A stretch of DNA of 41,472 bases from Colivivens sp963645405 (GCA_963645405.1 CAVISR010000011.1:1-41472); one strand, 5' to 3'; positions 32,799-41,260 are shown, counted from the stretch's first letter. Program-made: numbers and translations. Notes: a model not told the origin generated them from the letters alone.

Positions 32799-34319
32799 TC
32801 ATTGATGTTGCTCACGAAGCAAGTCGTTCACGGTCTTCACCGGATTGAATGTCTCGAGTGGCACTTCCACAAAGATGGTGTTCCAGTCGCTCATCGCACC
32901 GTTCCACAGTCCCGGCAACTCGAGTGCTTTCAGGTCTTTGCCGTTCTTGCTCTTCGATGAGATGAAGCCTGTCTGTGGGTCGACGTACTTGGTGAGGTCG
33001 AAGTGATTGCCCTGATAGTCTTTCACTCCGCACACGAGGTCCACCGGATTGAAGTGTGTTCCGCTCTTGAACATCTTCATGTATTCTTCGTTGTTCTTGT
33101 CAATCTGTGAGCTTTCGAGAATCTGCAGCGAGATGGTGCCGTCCTGATTGTAGGCAAGGAACGGACCTCCGCCCGGTTCGCCCACGTTCTTCACCATTCC
33201 GCACACGCGCATCGGGCGGTTGAGTTTCTTGCGCAGGTAGATTGCCAACTCTGTATCTTCCAAGTACTTGAGTTCGGGATTGTAGTTATTGAGTTTGTCG
33301 CGAAGGAAGCGGATGATTGTCTCAAGCTGTTGATGAGTGTATTTGCCGCTGTCGAGCAACTTGATGTATTCGAATGCTTCCTTCTGCAGGCTCACGAGCA
33401 CTCCGGCAATAATCTTCTTGAACTTCACTGTCGGTTCCTTCAGACGGTCGGGCACCACATTGTCGATGTTCTTGATGAAAATAACATCGGCATCGAGGTC
33501 GTTGAGGTTCTCAATCAACGCTCCATGACCTCCCGGACGGAACAGCATCGAACCATCGTCATTACGGAACGGCTCGTTGTCGAGTGTGGCAGCCACAGTG
33601 TCGGTGCTTGATTTCTGCTCGGAGAAAGTGATGTTGTACTTCACTCCGTATTTCAGTTCGTATTCGCCTTTCTTTGCTTCCACAAGTTCCTCAAACAGCT
33701 TGCGGTGTTCCGGACTGACTGTGAAATGCACGTTCACCTTGCCATCCTTGCCTGCTGCATACAGAGCGCCTTCCACAAGATGTTCCTCAAGCGGAGTGCG
33801 GACAGAGTCGGTGTAGGCATGGAACTGCAGAAGGCCCTTCGGCAACTTGCCGTAGTTCAGTCCACTGTCTTCGAGCAGACAAGCCACGACAGCCTTATAG
33901 TCGTCCTCGTCAACAAGGTCCTCGATGGTCATTCCTTCGTTGACCACACACGAATCGTTCAGCGCATCGTAGAAAGCGAAATGGCTGATGTTGGCGAAGA
34001 AAGTCTTGATGAAATCATTCTCGGGCACGCCCGATTCGCTGTCGAGAAATTCAAAGAGGTTCTTGAACATACGTGACGCAGCGCCTGAAGCTGGCACGAA
34101 TTTCAGTACCGAATGGTTGCCTTTCAGGTAGTTGTCCCATGCTTCGAGATAATCGGACTGCTGACGGTTGTCAGTCACCATGATTCCCTTCTCCGGAGAG
34201 GCAGCCCCAGCCAGTTTGAGGAAGGGGAAACCAGTCTTGAACTGTTCGAGTTGTTTGTTGAGAGTTTCCTCAGAAATATGTTTTTCTGCGAGCAACTCCT
34301 TGTCTTGTTGTGTAAGCAT
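32799..34319 (-). CDS. DUF4301 family protein
   Basis: A 506-aa cytoplasmic protein of a Bacteroidetes-enriched family of unknown function. Recognisable parts are the N-terminal LTQQDKELLAEKHIS, the segment FVPASGAASRMFKNLFEF and, in the middle, LFRPGGHGALIENLNDLDAD followed by FIKNIDNVVPDR. The last two resemble nucleotide-sugar pyrophosphorylase-like patterns, but this is only a suggestion. The start at 34319 is preferred over the in-frame ATG at 34340, which would leave a leader of only a few bases behind the -7 box. It probably leads a transcript with purT. Confidence 0.87.
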   Translation of the reverse strand: MLTQQDKELLAEKHISEETLNKQLEQFKTGFPFLKLAGAASPEKGIMVTDNRQQSDYLEAWDNYLKGNHSVLKFVPASGAASRMFKNLFEFLDSESGVPENDFIKTFFANISHFAFYDALNDSCVVNEGMTIEDLVDEDDYKAVVACLLEDSGLNYGKLPKGLLQFHAYTDSVRTPLEEHLVEGALYAAGKDGKVNVHFTVSPEHRKLFEELVEAKKGEYELKYGVKYNITFSEQKSSTDTVAATLDNEPFRNDDGSMLFRPGGHGALIENLNDLDADVIFIKNIDNVVPDRLKEPTVKFKKIIAGVLVSLQKEAFEYIKLLDSGKYTHQQLETIIRFLRDKLNNYNPELKYLEDTELAIYLRKKLNRPMRVCGMVKNVGEPGGGPFLAYNQDGTISLQILESSQIDKNNEEYMKMFKSGTHFNPVDLVCGVKDYQGNHFDLTKYVDPQTGFISSKSKNGKDLKALELPGLWNGAMSDWNTIFVEVPLETFNPVKTVNDLLREQHQ

Positions 34320-34355
34320 ATTTTGTATTCTTAAGTGCACGAATTAATCACGCAA

Positions 34356-34386
34356 CAAAGTTAAGGAAAATTTCTTTTACCGTCAA
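34356..34386 (-). promoter_or_regulatory. Promoter of the DUF4301 gene
   Basis: TTG (34386-34384), 20-bp spacer and TAACTTTG (34363-34356) on the minus strand form a good Bacteroidetes promoter. Confidence 0.75.
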
Positions 34387-34580
34387 CACTTCACCCATTT
34401 TTTTTGCCAAACAAATTCATTAAACCGCCCAACAGCCCGAATACGTCACTGCGAATGACAAGTGGAGGCGAAAACGAATGAATTTTCATTGCAGGCAAAT
34501 ACACCTTATTGTATTTATATATAAGGCTAAGCCTCCACTCGTTCCTCACCCTTAGAGAAGAAGTAACTAAACAAGCCAAG

Positions 34581-34786
34581 TTCGAACGACAAATTTGAGC
34601 ACAATCGCCCGACAAAAGCAGCAGCGCTAGGAGCTAGCCCTCTCCGAGGGCGTTAAAGCGAGCGAGGGATCGTGGGCTGTAAAACAATGCGAGCTATCGC
34701 TCGATTGTTATCGTCTATGCGCTCGGAGAGCGCTGACTCCTATTCCAGCTCTCGAATTCAGCCCACCCATCCGGATGGATGGATTG
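34581..34786 (+). repeat. Modular intergenic repeat, copy 2 (single module)
   Basis: The shortest copy. It starts TTCGAACGACAAAT and continues AAAGCAGCAGCGCTAGGAGC. It has one CTCTCCGAGGGCG module with GTAAAACAATGCGAGC, and ends GCTGACTCCTATTCCAGCTC followed by the perfect 12-bp palindrome CCATCCGGATGG at 34767-34778. The ends AGGAGCTAGC and GCTGACTCCT are imperfect terminal inverted repeats (8 of 10). Confidence 0.85.
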
Positions 34787-34860
34787 TGTTAAATTCTCTT
34801 CATTTCCAAGCCTCCCATACCATCAGTTCATCCCTGCCTTTCACTCCGTTTTCGCTCCCC

Positions 34861-34912
34861 AGTCAGAGAAAAATTTTTTCCCAGTCAGAGAAAAAGTTTT
34901 TTCTAGGCAGAG
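34861..34912. repeat. Three tandem copies of a 22-bp unit
   Basis: AGTCAGAGAAAAA recurs at 34861 and 34883, and as AGGCAGAGAAA at 34905, a fixed 22-bp spacing. The space between is a T-tract, so A- and T-runs alternate every two helical turns, which would favour bent DNA. Confidence 0.8.
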
Positions 34913-35026
34913 AAATAAAATGCCCTAACCAGCGCCTAAAATTAAGCTTAGTCAAAAACACAGATATTCTCGCATTCAAATTGAATTAAATCTGCCGAAC
35001 CTGCTCCTATTTCCAATTTAATTCAT

Positions 35027-35070
35027 TAAATTTGCACCCGAGATTGAAGACGAGATTGAAGACAAGGAGG
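35027..35070 (+). promoter_or_regulatory. -7 box, 12-bp duplication and strong ribosome binding site of the rel gene
   Basis: TAAATTTG at 35027-35034 fits the -7 consensus; no TTG is at normal distance. A 12-mer GAGATTGAAGAC is duplicated at 35040-35051 and 35052-35063, followed by AAGGAGG at 35064-35070, 4 bp before the ATG. Such a full Shine-Dalgarno is uncommon in Bacteroidetes. Confidence 0.65.
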
Positions 35071-35074
35071 CAAT

Positions 35075-37279
35075 ATGAACGAGGAAACGGAATTGATTCT
35101 TCAAACCCTGCACAAGGTACAGAGTCTGACGGCTGACATCATCAGCAAGGACGACCAGGACAACATCAGTCGCATCATCATGGACAAGAGCCATGGAAAT
35201 GCGGACGTCACCGAACTGGAAAAGACGTTCGGGCTCAACCCCACCCTCTTCAACCTGCAGACAGCGCTCATCACCATTGAGGAAATCGGTGCCAGCCGAG
35301 CCATCATCATCAGCACACTGCTCCACGAATATGTGAAGCGAGGAGTGGTGAGCCAGGACGAAATCGGGAAACTCTTCGGCGATGACGTGATGCGCATCAT
35401 CCACGGACTGCTGAAGGTGAACGAGCTCTATGCAAAAAGTCCGAGCGTGGAGACCGAGAACTTCCGCGACCTCCTGCTGTCGTTTGCCGAAGACATGCGA
35501 GTCATCTTCATCATCATTGCCGACCGTGTGAACCTCATGAGGCAAATCAAAGAGCGCGGAACCGAGGATGACCGCAAGAAAGTGGCAAAAGAAGCCAGCT
35601 ACCTCTATGCGCCGCTGGCACACAAGTTGGGACTCTACCTCATAAAGTCCGAGCTAGAGGACCTCTCGCTCAAATACCTCGAGACCGACACCTTTTATAT
35701 GATAAAGGAGAAGCTCAACGCCACCAAGAAGGCGCGCGACGAATACATCACGAGGTTCATCACCCCAATCGAGGAAAAACTGAAGGCAGCCGGACTCAAG
35801 TTCCACATGAAAGGGCGCACAAAGAGCATACACTCCATCTGGCAGAAGATGCAGAAGCAGAAATGCCAGTTCGAGGGAATCTACGACCTCTTTGCCATAC
35901 GGATAATCCTCGACTCGCCGCCCGAGCGCGAAAAACCCGACTGCTGGCACGTGTACAGCATCGTGACTGACATGTACCGACCCAACCCCAAGCGCTTGCG
36001 CGACTGGTTGAGCGTGCCCAAGAGCAACGGCTACGAAAGCCTGCACACCACAGTCATGGGACCCGAAGGCAAATGGGTGGAAGTGCAGATACGCACCGAG
36101 CGAATGGACGACATTGCCGAACACGGACTTGCCGCACACTGGCGCTACAAGGGAGTGAAGGACAGCGGAGCCAAACTCGAAGACTGGCTCAAGGACATAC
36201 GCAGCGCACTCGAAACCCAGACTCCCGACGAGCAGCTCGTCGACCAGTTCAAGGTGGACCTCTACAGCGACGAAGTGTTCGTCTTCACACCGAAAGGTGA
36301 CCTCTTCAAGCTGCCCAAGGGAGCGACCGTACTCGACTTCGCTTTCCAGATTCACTCAAACGTGGGTCTGCACTGCTGCGGAGGAAAAGTGAACGGCAGA
36401 AACACACCGGTGAGGGCAAAGTTGCAAACAGGCGATCAAGTAGAGATTCTCACCAACCCCAACCAGTGCCCGAAGCGCGACTGGCTCAACTATGCCATCA
36501 CATCCAAAGCCAAGAGCAAGATTCGCCAAAGCCTGAACGAGCAGGAACAACATGCAGCCGCCTTCGCAAAGGAAACTCTCGAGCGGAAATTCAAAAACCG
36601 CAAGCTCGAGTACGACGAAGCTGCCATGATGAAAGCCGTGAAACATCTCGGCTTCAAAAACATGACAGAGTTCTACCGCGCCATTGCCGACGAACAGATT
36701 GGAACCGACAAAGTGCTGGAAGCCTACATCGAAGAACAGAAGCGAGCCAACAACGAACTGCCCACAGCCGAAGTGATAAGCGCATCCACCTATCATCTTG
36801 CCTCTGCCACCGAGCAAGCAACGAAGACTGGAAAGGACGTGCTGCTCATAGGTAATAATATAAAAGGTGTAGCCTACAGCCTGGCAAAGTGCTGCAATCC
36901 GATTTACGGAGACGACATCGTAGGCTTCGTGACCGTCAGCCGCGGAATCACCATCCACCGGCGCAACTGCCCCAACTGCAAGAAACTGCTCGAGAAAATC
37001 GGCTACCGGTCAATCGAGGTCAACTGGGCAGACAAAGGAGGCGGACAGTTCATCATCACCCTCCACATCATAGGCAACGACGATGTGGGCATCGTGAACA
37101 ACATCACCAGCATCATTGCCAAAGAGCAGAACATACTGCTGCGCGGCATCGACATAAAATCATCTGAAGACGGACTGTTCACCGGCAACCTCACTGTCAT
37201 GATCGACAGCAACAGCCGACTCAATCAGTTGATAAAGAAAATAAAGACAGTGAAAGGCGTAAAGAACGTGACAAGATGA
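35075..37279 (+). CDS. relA: RelA/SpoT family (p)ppGpp synthetase with degenerate hydrolase domain
   Basis: A 734-aa stringent-response enzyme. Residues 1-200 keep the HD fold but have lost its metal site: LLHEYVKRG at 82-90 stands where LLHDxxED is needed, and the earlier His is absent. The Asp of IIADRVN (149-153) remains. The synthetase domain (about 245-360) is intact, with GRTKSIHSIWQKM, YDLFAIRII, KSNGYESLHTTV and EVQIRT. The charged motif is RLRD (307-310), like the RxKD of bifunctional enzymes. A TGS domain (about 393-455), the Cys/His zinc-finger-like AKCCNPIYGDD...CPNCKK region and an ACT domain follow. Probably synthetase only, by inference. The stop overlaps the rlmH start (ATGA). 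Confidence 0.93.
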   Translation: MNEETELILQTLHKVQSLTADIISKDDQDNISRIIMDKSHGNADVTELEKTFGLNPTLFNLQTALITIEEIGASRAIIISTLLHEYVKRGVVSQDEIGKLFGDDVMRIIHGLLKVNELYAKSPSVETENFRDLLLSFAEDMRVIFIIIADRVNLMRQIKERGTEDDRKKVAKEASYLYAPLAHKLGLYLIKSELEDLSLKYLETDTFYMIKEKLNATKKARDEYITRFITPIEEKLKAAGLKFHMKGRTKSIHSIWQKMQKQKCQFEGIYDLFAIRIILDSPPEREKPDCWHVYSIVTDMYRPNPKRLRDWLSVPKSNGYESLHTTVMGPEGKWVEVQIRTERMDDIAEHGLAAHWRYKGVKDSGAKLEDWLKDIRSALETQTPDEQLVDQFKVDLYSDEVFVFTPKGDLFKLPKGATVLDFAFQIHSNVGLHCCGGKVNGRNTPVRAKLQTGDQVEILTNPNQCPKRDWLNYAITSKAKSKIRQSLNEQEQHAAAFAKETLERKFKNRKLEYDEAAMMKAVKHLGFKNMTEFYRAIADEQIGTDKVLEAYIEEQKRANNELPTAEVISASTYHLASATEQATKTGKDVLLIGNNIKGVAYSLAKCCNPIYGDDIVGFVTVSRGITIHRRNCPNCKKLLEKIGYRSIEVNWADKGGGQFIITLHIIGNDDVGIVNNITSIIAKEQNILLRGIDIKSSEDGLFTGNLTVMIDSNSRLNQLIKKIKTVKGVKNVTR

Positions 37280-37749
37280 AGATAACACTCCTACAAGTGG
37301 GCAAGACAGTAAGCCGCGAGTTCCAAACCATCATCGGCGACTACGCAGGAAGGGTAAGCCACTACTGCCCTTTCGACATCGTCACCATCCCCGAGCTCAA
37401 GAACACCAAAGCCATGTCGCAGGAAATGCAGAAACGCCAGGAAGGCGAACTCATCCTGAAACAACTGCAGGACAACGACTATGTGGTGCTGCTCGACGAA
37501 CACGGCAAAGAACTGCGGAGCATCGAACTGGCAGAATGGATGGAAAAGAAACAGCAGACCGTTAGTCGGCAACTCGTATTCATCATCGGCGGACCCTACG
37601 GATTCTCGCCTGACATCTACAAACGGGCAAACGAAAAACTCTCGCTTTCGAAGATGACATTCTCCCATCAGATGATTCGAATGATATTCGTGGAACAGCT
37701 CTACCGGGCGTTCACCATCATCCGTGGCGAGCAATACCATCACGAATAG
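37276..37749 (+). CDS. rlmH: 23S rRNA (pseudouridine1915-N3)-methyltransferase RlmH
   Basis: A 157-aa SPOUT methyltransferase that modifies helix 69 of 23S rRNA. N-terminal MKITLLQVGKT, the middle VVLLDEHGKELRSIELAEWM, the AdoMet knot FIIGGPYGFSPDI and the end SKMTFSHQMIRMIFVEQLYRAFTIIRGEQYHHE (key residues His, Arg, Glu, Gln, YHH) are all present. It starts inside the rel stop (ATGA overlap), so the two are translationally coupled. Confidence 0.97.
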   Translation: MKITLLQVGKTVSREFQTIIGDYAGRVSHYCPFDIVTIPELKNTKAMSQEMQKRQEGELILKQLQDNDYVVLLDEHGKELRSIELAEWMEKKQQTVSRQLVFIIGGPYGFSPDIYKRANEKLSLSKMTFSHQMIRMIFVEQLYRAFTIIRGEQYHHE

Positions 37750-37841
37750 CGAGAACCATCTGCATTTGCCAACCCGAGATTGCAAAACAAAGTATCAAGA
37801 GAAAAAACAAGTGTAAACAAAGATTTTTCGCTATAACATAA

Positions 37842-37871
37842 TTGTCATATCAAAATAAAAGGCTACCTTTG
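37842..37871 (+). promoter_or_regulatory. Promoter of the DUF4859 surface protein gene
   Basis: TTG (37842-37844), 19-bp spacer, TACCTTTG (37864-37871): a full match to the Bacteroidetes pattern. Transcription should begin near 37878, leaving a leader of roughly 100-150 nt, long and A-rich. Confidence 0.8.
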
Positions 37872-38030
37872 AAGAAGTAAGTGCGAAGCAATGCATATGA
37901 ATCCGCTTATAGGCAAAGAAAGTTGAACAAAAAACTGACAGCAGCAATGAACTGAACAGACTGTATAAAACAAAGAACTTCGATGAAACAAACAACCACT
38001 TCTAATAAAAACATTATTAACAAAAAACTT

Positions 38031-40514
38031 ATGAGGAAAAAAGCTACTTCTTTTTTGGCGTTAGTAGTAACCATGTTGTTCGCTACAAGCGCAATGGCCC
38101 AAAAAACATTCACAGGTTCAGTGGAGTCTTATTCCACAAACAAGTACGAGGCACTACCAATCACTTTCTCACTTTCTGAGGTTGCCACAGAACTTGGCAC
38201 AGACACTGCAACATTAGTAAGTGCACTTGCAGAGCAGGTTGCAAACTATGCAGATTACGCAGTCACTGGCGTTACGCCAATGGTTTACGACGTGCCAAAC
38301 GAAGAAACAAAATCCACATACTACACACAAGGTTCAGTCGGTGGATTCTGGATGGACGCAAGTTCAGTTCCAATGACATGGGGAACAGGTTGCGCATGGT
38401 ACAACATACTTGGCTGGGATGCAACAACCGACGCTTTCACATTCTATGTCGGTCAGTACCCAGATGCCAACAAGCCAGGCGACAAGCTAACAACAACTTT
38501 CGTACTTGAGTACAACGAGAAGTCAGTAAACTTCAACATCACACTCAACGTAACAGAGAAACCAGCAGTCGACGTCACTCCAGTTCTGTCAAAGCTCACC
38601 ATCGTAGGCGAAGCTGAAACTACAATCGAGCAGTATGTTCGCAGCAACTTCAATGCTGATGCAGATACAGTAATCCTCGCCGGTGCAGCTGCAAAACTCG
38701 GACTTGACCCGGAAACACTGTCAAGCAACCTTGCAGACTACCTCTATTGCAGTGACTATGATACATCAAACGAAATCGTAAAAGACTCTCTGACCAACAC
38801 ATCTACAGCTACAAAAATCGGATGGTGGTTGGCAGATGTAATCGACGACACAACTGGGGAGCCATCAGGAGAATGCGCATCATCAACCTATGGTTCAACA
38901 ACCAAGTTCTTCGTGCAAAGTTTTGCATACAGCAACGACAGTCTGACATTCGAACTTGGTCAGTACCCGTCAACACTGACAGCCGAGACCAGTTACTACA
39001 CTTATGTATACCTGCTCAGCGGCACCAACGCATTCCGTGTAAAGATTAACTTCAATGTACTCAAGAAAGATGTTGCAGACGTAAAATTCGACGAGATGAC
39101 AAAAGTCGGTGGCCAGGAAATTGCATACGTTCGTAACACTTCATTGGGTTACTCAACAGAGCAGATTGACATCAACATTGACTCCATCGCAGCCCTCTTC
39201 GGCGAAGGCGTTTCAGGTTCAGACCTTGAATTCCAGGTTCTGACAGCCGACGGAACTTTGTCTGACTCTTATACATCAAACGCTGTAGGCTACTGGATGG
39301 ATATGGAATCACACCCAATCAACTGGAGCACCTCTACTAAGAGTTACTTCCTTGACTACTACTATTACTCAGATGGTACATACTTCCAAATCGGTAACAT
39401 GCCAAGCATATTCGACGGCGGCGAGACAACAACCGGTTCTGTATATCTCGTAAACGGAGACAAGTACTACGAATTCGCAATGAAGGTTCAGATGGGCGAA
39501 GCAGCAACGCCAAGCGACTACACAGTTGCTACATGCCAGACAGTTGCAACCTACGACTACGAATATCAGATTGTTCCAACAACTACAAATTCTTATCAGA
39601 GCTATGAAGAGATGGACACAACAATCTTCCTCGACATGGCAAACATCGAAAGCCTGCTCGGAACAAGCAGCCCAGTATTCTACGGCGAGACTTATGCCGA
39701 CACAACAGGCAACATCTTCAGCAACAAATACTCTTGCGATCCACAGCCAGGTTTCTGGATGGCTGCAGACTCAACTCAGGAGAACCGTTCAGTAGTTTCT
39801 ACATGGGGAGACACAAACACATACGGAATCAGCTTCACAGACTCAGTACTGCAGTTCTTCCAGTATCCAGGTTCTGCAAATGCAGCTGTAGGCAAGTACT
39901 ACACAGACAAGTACTATCTTGTTAACCTTCAGAACGGCAAGAAAGTTCAGTTGAACGTCACAGTTAAGTACGTTGCAGAACTTGCAAAGCACGCAACTGC
40001 AGGACAGGAATTCCTTGCCGGCAAGTCACAGGGTGAAGATGGATTTGCATGCCTCACTTCAGTTGACCTCACAGCAATGTACACAGCATTCGACTGCACA
40101 GCTGAAGAATTCGCTGAGGCTGGTTCATGGCTCGCACCAAACCAGAGCGGAACTTACACAGAAGAGAACTACGACGCACTTGAAGGCTTCTTCTTCGATG
40201 CAGAAGGAAAGACAGTTGACGACGGAACAGAAATCATGCACGTTGGTATCAACGAAGACGGACAGCTCAGTACATACGTCCTCGACAAACAAAACCTCGG
40301 CAACGAATACAAAGTCAAGTTCGCTGCACTCTACAACGACCAGATGTACTACTTCACAGTTACAGTAAACCAGGACGGCGTTCCAGCTGGTATCGAAGCT
40401 GTTGAGGAAGGTGTCGAGAAGTCAGGCGCAATCTACGACCTCGCAGGCCGCAAGATCCGCAAGCCAGCCAAGGGCATCTACATCCAGAACGGTAAGAAAT
40501 ATCTTGCAAAATAA
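38031..40514 (+). CDS. Secreted protein with repeated DUF4859-like domains and C-terminal sorting-type tail
   Basis: An 827-aa protein. The start MRKKATSFLALVVTMLFATS gives a clean signal peptide (cleavage near AMA-QK); ATG at 37983 would add a 16-residue polar leader, and cannot be excluded. Four to five similar units of about 130-170 residues follow, each with a helix like EVATELGTDTATLVSAL, a GxWMD or GFWM segment and a FYVGQYP-type strand, as in the DUF4859 family. The tail AIYDLAGRKIRKPAKGIYIQ matches that of the 987-aa protein at 11588-14551. Binding of glycans or other ligands at the surface is inference. It has its own strong promoter and downstream stem-loops. Confidence 0.85.
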   Translation: MRKKATSFLALVVTMLFATSAMAQKTFTGSVESYSTNKYEALPITFSLSEVATELGTDTATLVSALAEQVANYADYAVTGVTPMVYDVPNEETKSTYYTQGSVGGFWMDASSVPMTWGTGCAWYNILGWDATTDAFTFYVGQYPDANKPGDKLTTTFVLEYNEKSVNFNITLNVTEKPAVDVTPVLSKLTIVGEAETTIEQYVRSNFNADADTVILAGAAAKLGLDPETLSSNLADYLYCSDYDTSNEIVKDSLTNTSTATKIGWWLADVIDDTTGEPSGECASSTYGSTTKFFVQSFAYSNDSLTFELGQYPSTLTAETSYYTYVYLLSGTNAFRVKINFNVLKKDVADVKFDEMTKVGGQEIAYVRNTSLGYSTEQIDINIDSIAALFGEGVSGSDLEFQVLTADGTLSDSYTSNAVGYWMDMESHPINWSTSTKSYFLDYYYYSDGTYFQIGNMPSIFDGGETTTGSVYLVNGDKYYEFAMKVQMGEAATPSDYTVATCQTVATYDYEYQIVPTTTNSYQSYEEMDTTIFLDMANIESLLGTSSPVFYGETYADTTGNIFSNKYSCDPQPGFWMAADSTQENRSVVSTWGDTNTYGISFTDSVLQFFQYPGSANAAVGKYYTDKYYLVNLQNGKKVQLNVTVKYVAELAKHATAGQEFLAGKSQGEDGFACLTSVDLTAMYTAFDCTAEEFAEAGSWLAPNQSGTYTEENYDALEGFFFDAEGKTVDDGTEIMHVGINEDGQLSTYVLDKQNLGNEYKVKFAALYNDQMYYFTVTVNQDGVPAGIEAVEEGVEKSGAIYDLAGRKIRKPAKGIYIQNGKKYLAK

Positions 40515-40534
40515 AAAGAGACTTGCAAACAACC

Positions 40535-40593
40535 ATTATCTGTAAGAGCAAATAAGTCTTTCGAGATTTACGTCACTCGACATTACAGATAAT
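40535..40593 (+). other. 11-bp inverted repeat enclosing a second hairpin
   Basis: ATTATCTGTAA (40535-40545) and TTACAGATAAT (40583-40593) are perfect inverted repeats. Inside, TCGAG and CTCGA could form an inner stem. It is 20 bp after the DUF4859 gene stop and is followed by AATAAAAATTTTTT, so it may be a first, weaker terminator or an mRNA 3' structure. Confidence 0.6.
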
Positions 40594-40620
40594 CCCAATA
40601 AAAATTTTTTCATAACTTTG

Positions 40621-40653
40621 GAGGCGTATCCGTGAGGACACGCCTCTTTCTTT
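40621..40653 (+). terminator. Intrinsic terminator of the DUF4859 gene
   Basis: GAGGCGT-A-TCC-GTGA-GGA-C-ACGCCTC forms a 7-bp plus 3-bp stem with a GTGA loop, followed by TTTCTTT. It reads on the plus strand about 107 bp after the stop codon. Confidence 0.88.
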
Positions 40654-40740
40654 ATGCTTATTCCCAATCCTCTCGATAGATACATCTCCACGTTACTCAC
40701 CACATAGTCTTGCATAGAAAGAAAACAAAAACAGAAAAAA

Positions 40741-41260
40741 CACTGCCATGCGGCTGGGGACAGGCTAGAGCGTAGAAAATAGGATTACAAGCGCTCGACA
40801 AGCGCACATGCGCTAGGAGCTAGCTCTCTCCGAGAGCGTTAAAGCGAGAGCGGGAATTAGTGCGAGGCAAAACAAGGCGAGCGTTGTTCGAGTGCCATTG
40901 TAATAGGAGCTAGCTCTCTCCGAGAGCGTAAAAGCGTGCGAAGGTTTGTGCGTTGTAAAACATTTGCGAGCGTTGCTCGAGTGCCATTGTAATAGGAGCT
41001 AGCTCTCTCCGAGAGCGTAAAAGCGTGCGAAGGTTTGTGCGTTGTAAAACATTTGCGAGCGTTGCTCGAGTGCCATTGTAATAGGAGCTAGCTCTCTCCG
41101 AGAGCGTAAAAGCGTGCGAAGGTTTGTGTGTTGTAAAACAATAGCGAGCATTCGCTCGATTGTCATCGTCCACGCACTCGGAGAGTGCTGACTCCTATTC
41201 CAGCTCGCATTCCAGCGCTTCCATCCGGATGGTTAACATAAAACCTAAAACATAAAACCT
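40741..41260 (+). repeat. Modular intergenic repeat, copy 3 (four modules)
   Basis: AGGAGCTAGCTCTCTCCGAG occurs at 40815, 40905, 40994 and 41083, spaced 90, 89 and 89 bp; modules 2 and 3 are nearly identical. The array ends GCTGACTCCTATTCCAGCTC, then CCATCCGGATGG at 41221-41232, and AACATAAAACCTAAAACATA, the reverse complement of the G/T-rich tract next to copy 1. The left side (GCCATGCGGCTGG at about 40747) is a degenerate flank. Confidence 0.9.

Larger units (their letters stand above)
34364..35074. other. Divergent intergenic region rich in repeats
   Basis: No gene is supported in about 700 bp between the divergent DUF4301 and rel genes. It contains modular repeat copy 2 (34581-34786), a 22-bp tandem array (34861-34912), a doubled 12-mer and the rel gene promoter region. 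The stretch 34387-34580 shows a TTATATATAA-type tract but nothing else I recognise. Confidence 0.7.

Noticed and set aside
40613..40620. TAACTTTG as a promoter for a small RNA
   Set aside because: No TTG is found 19-21 bp upstream, and it leads straight into a terminator hairpin within a few bases.
40905..41171. CRISPR array in the 89-bp repeats
   Set aside because: The whole 89-bp unit is conserved rather than a short repeat with variable spacers, and the same modules occur singly elsewhere.
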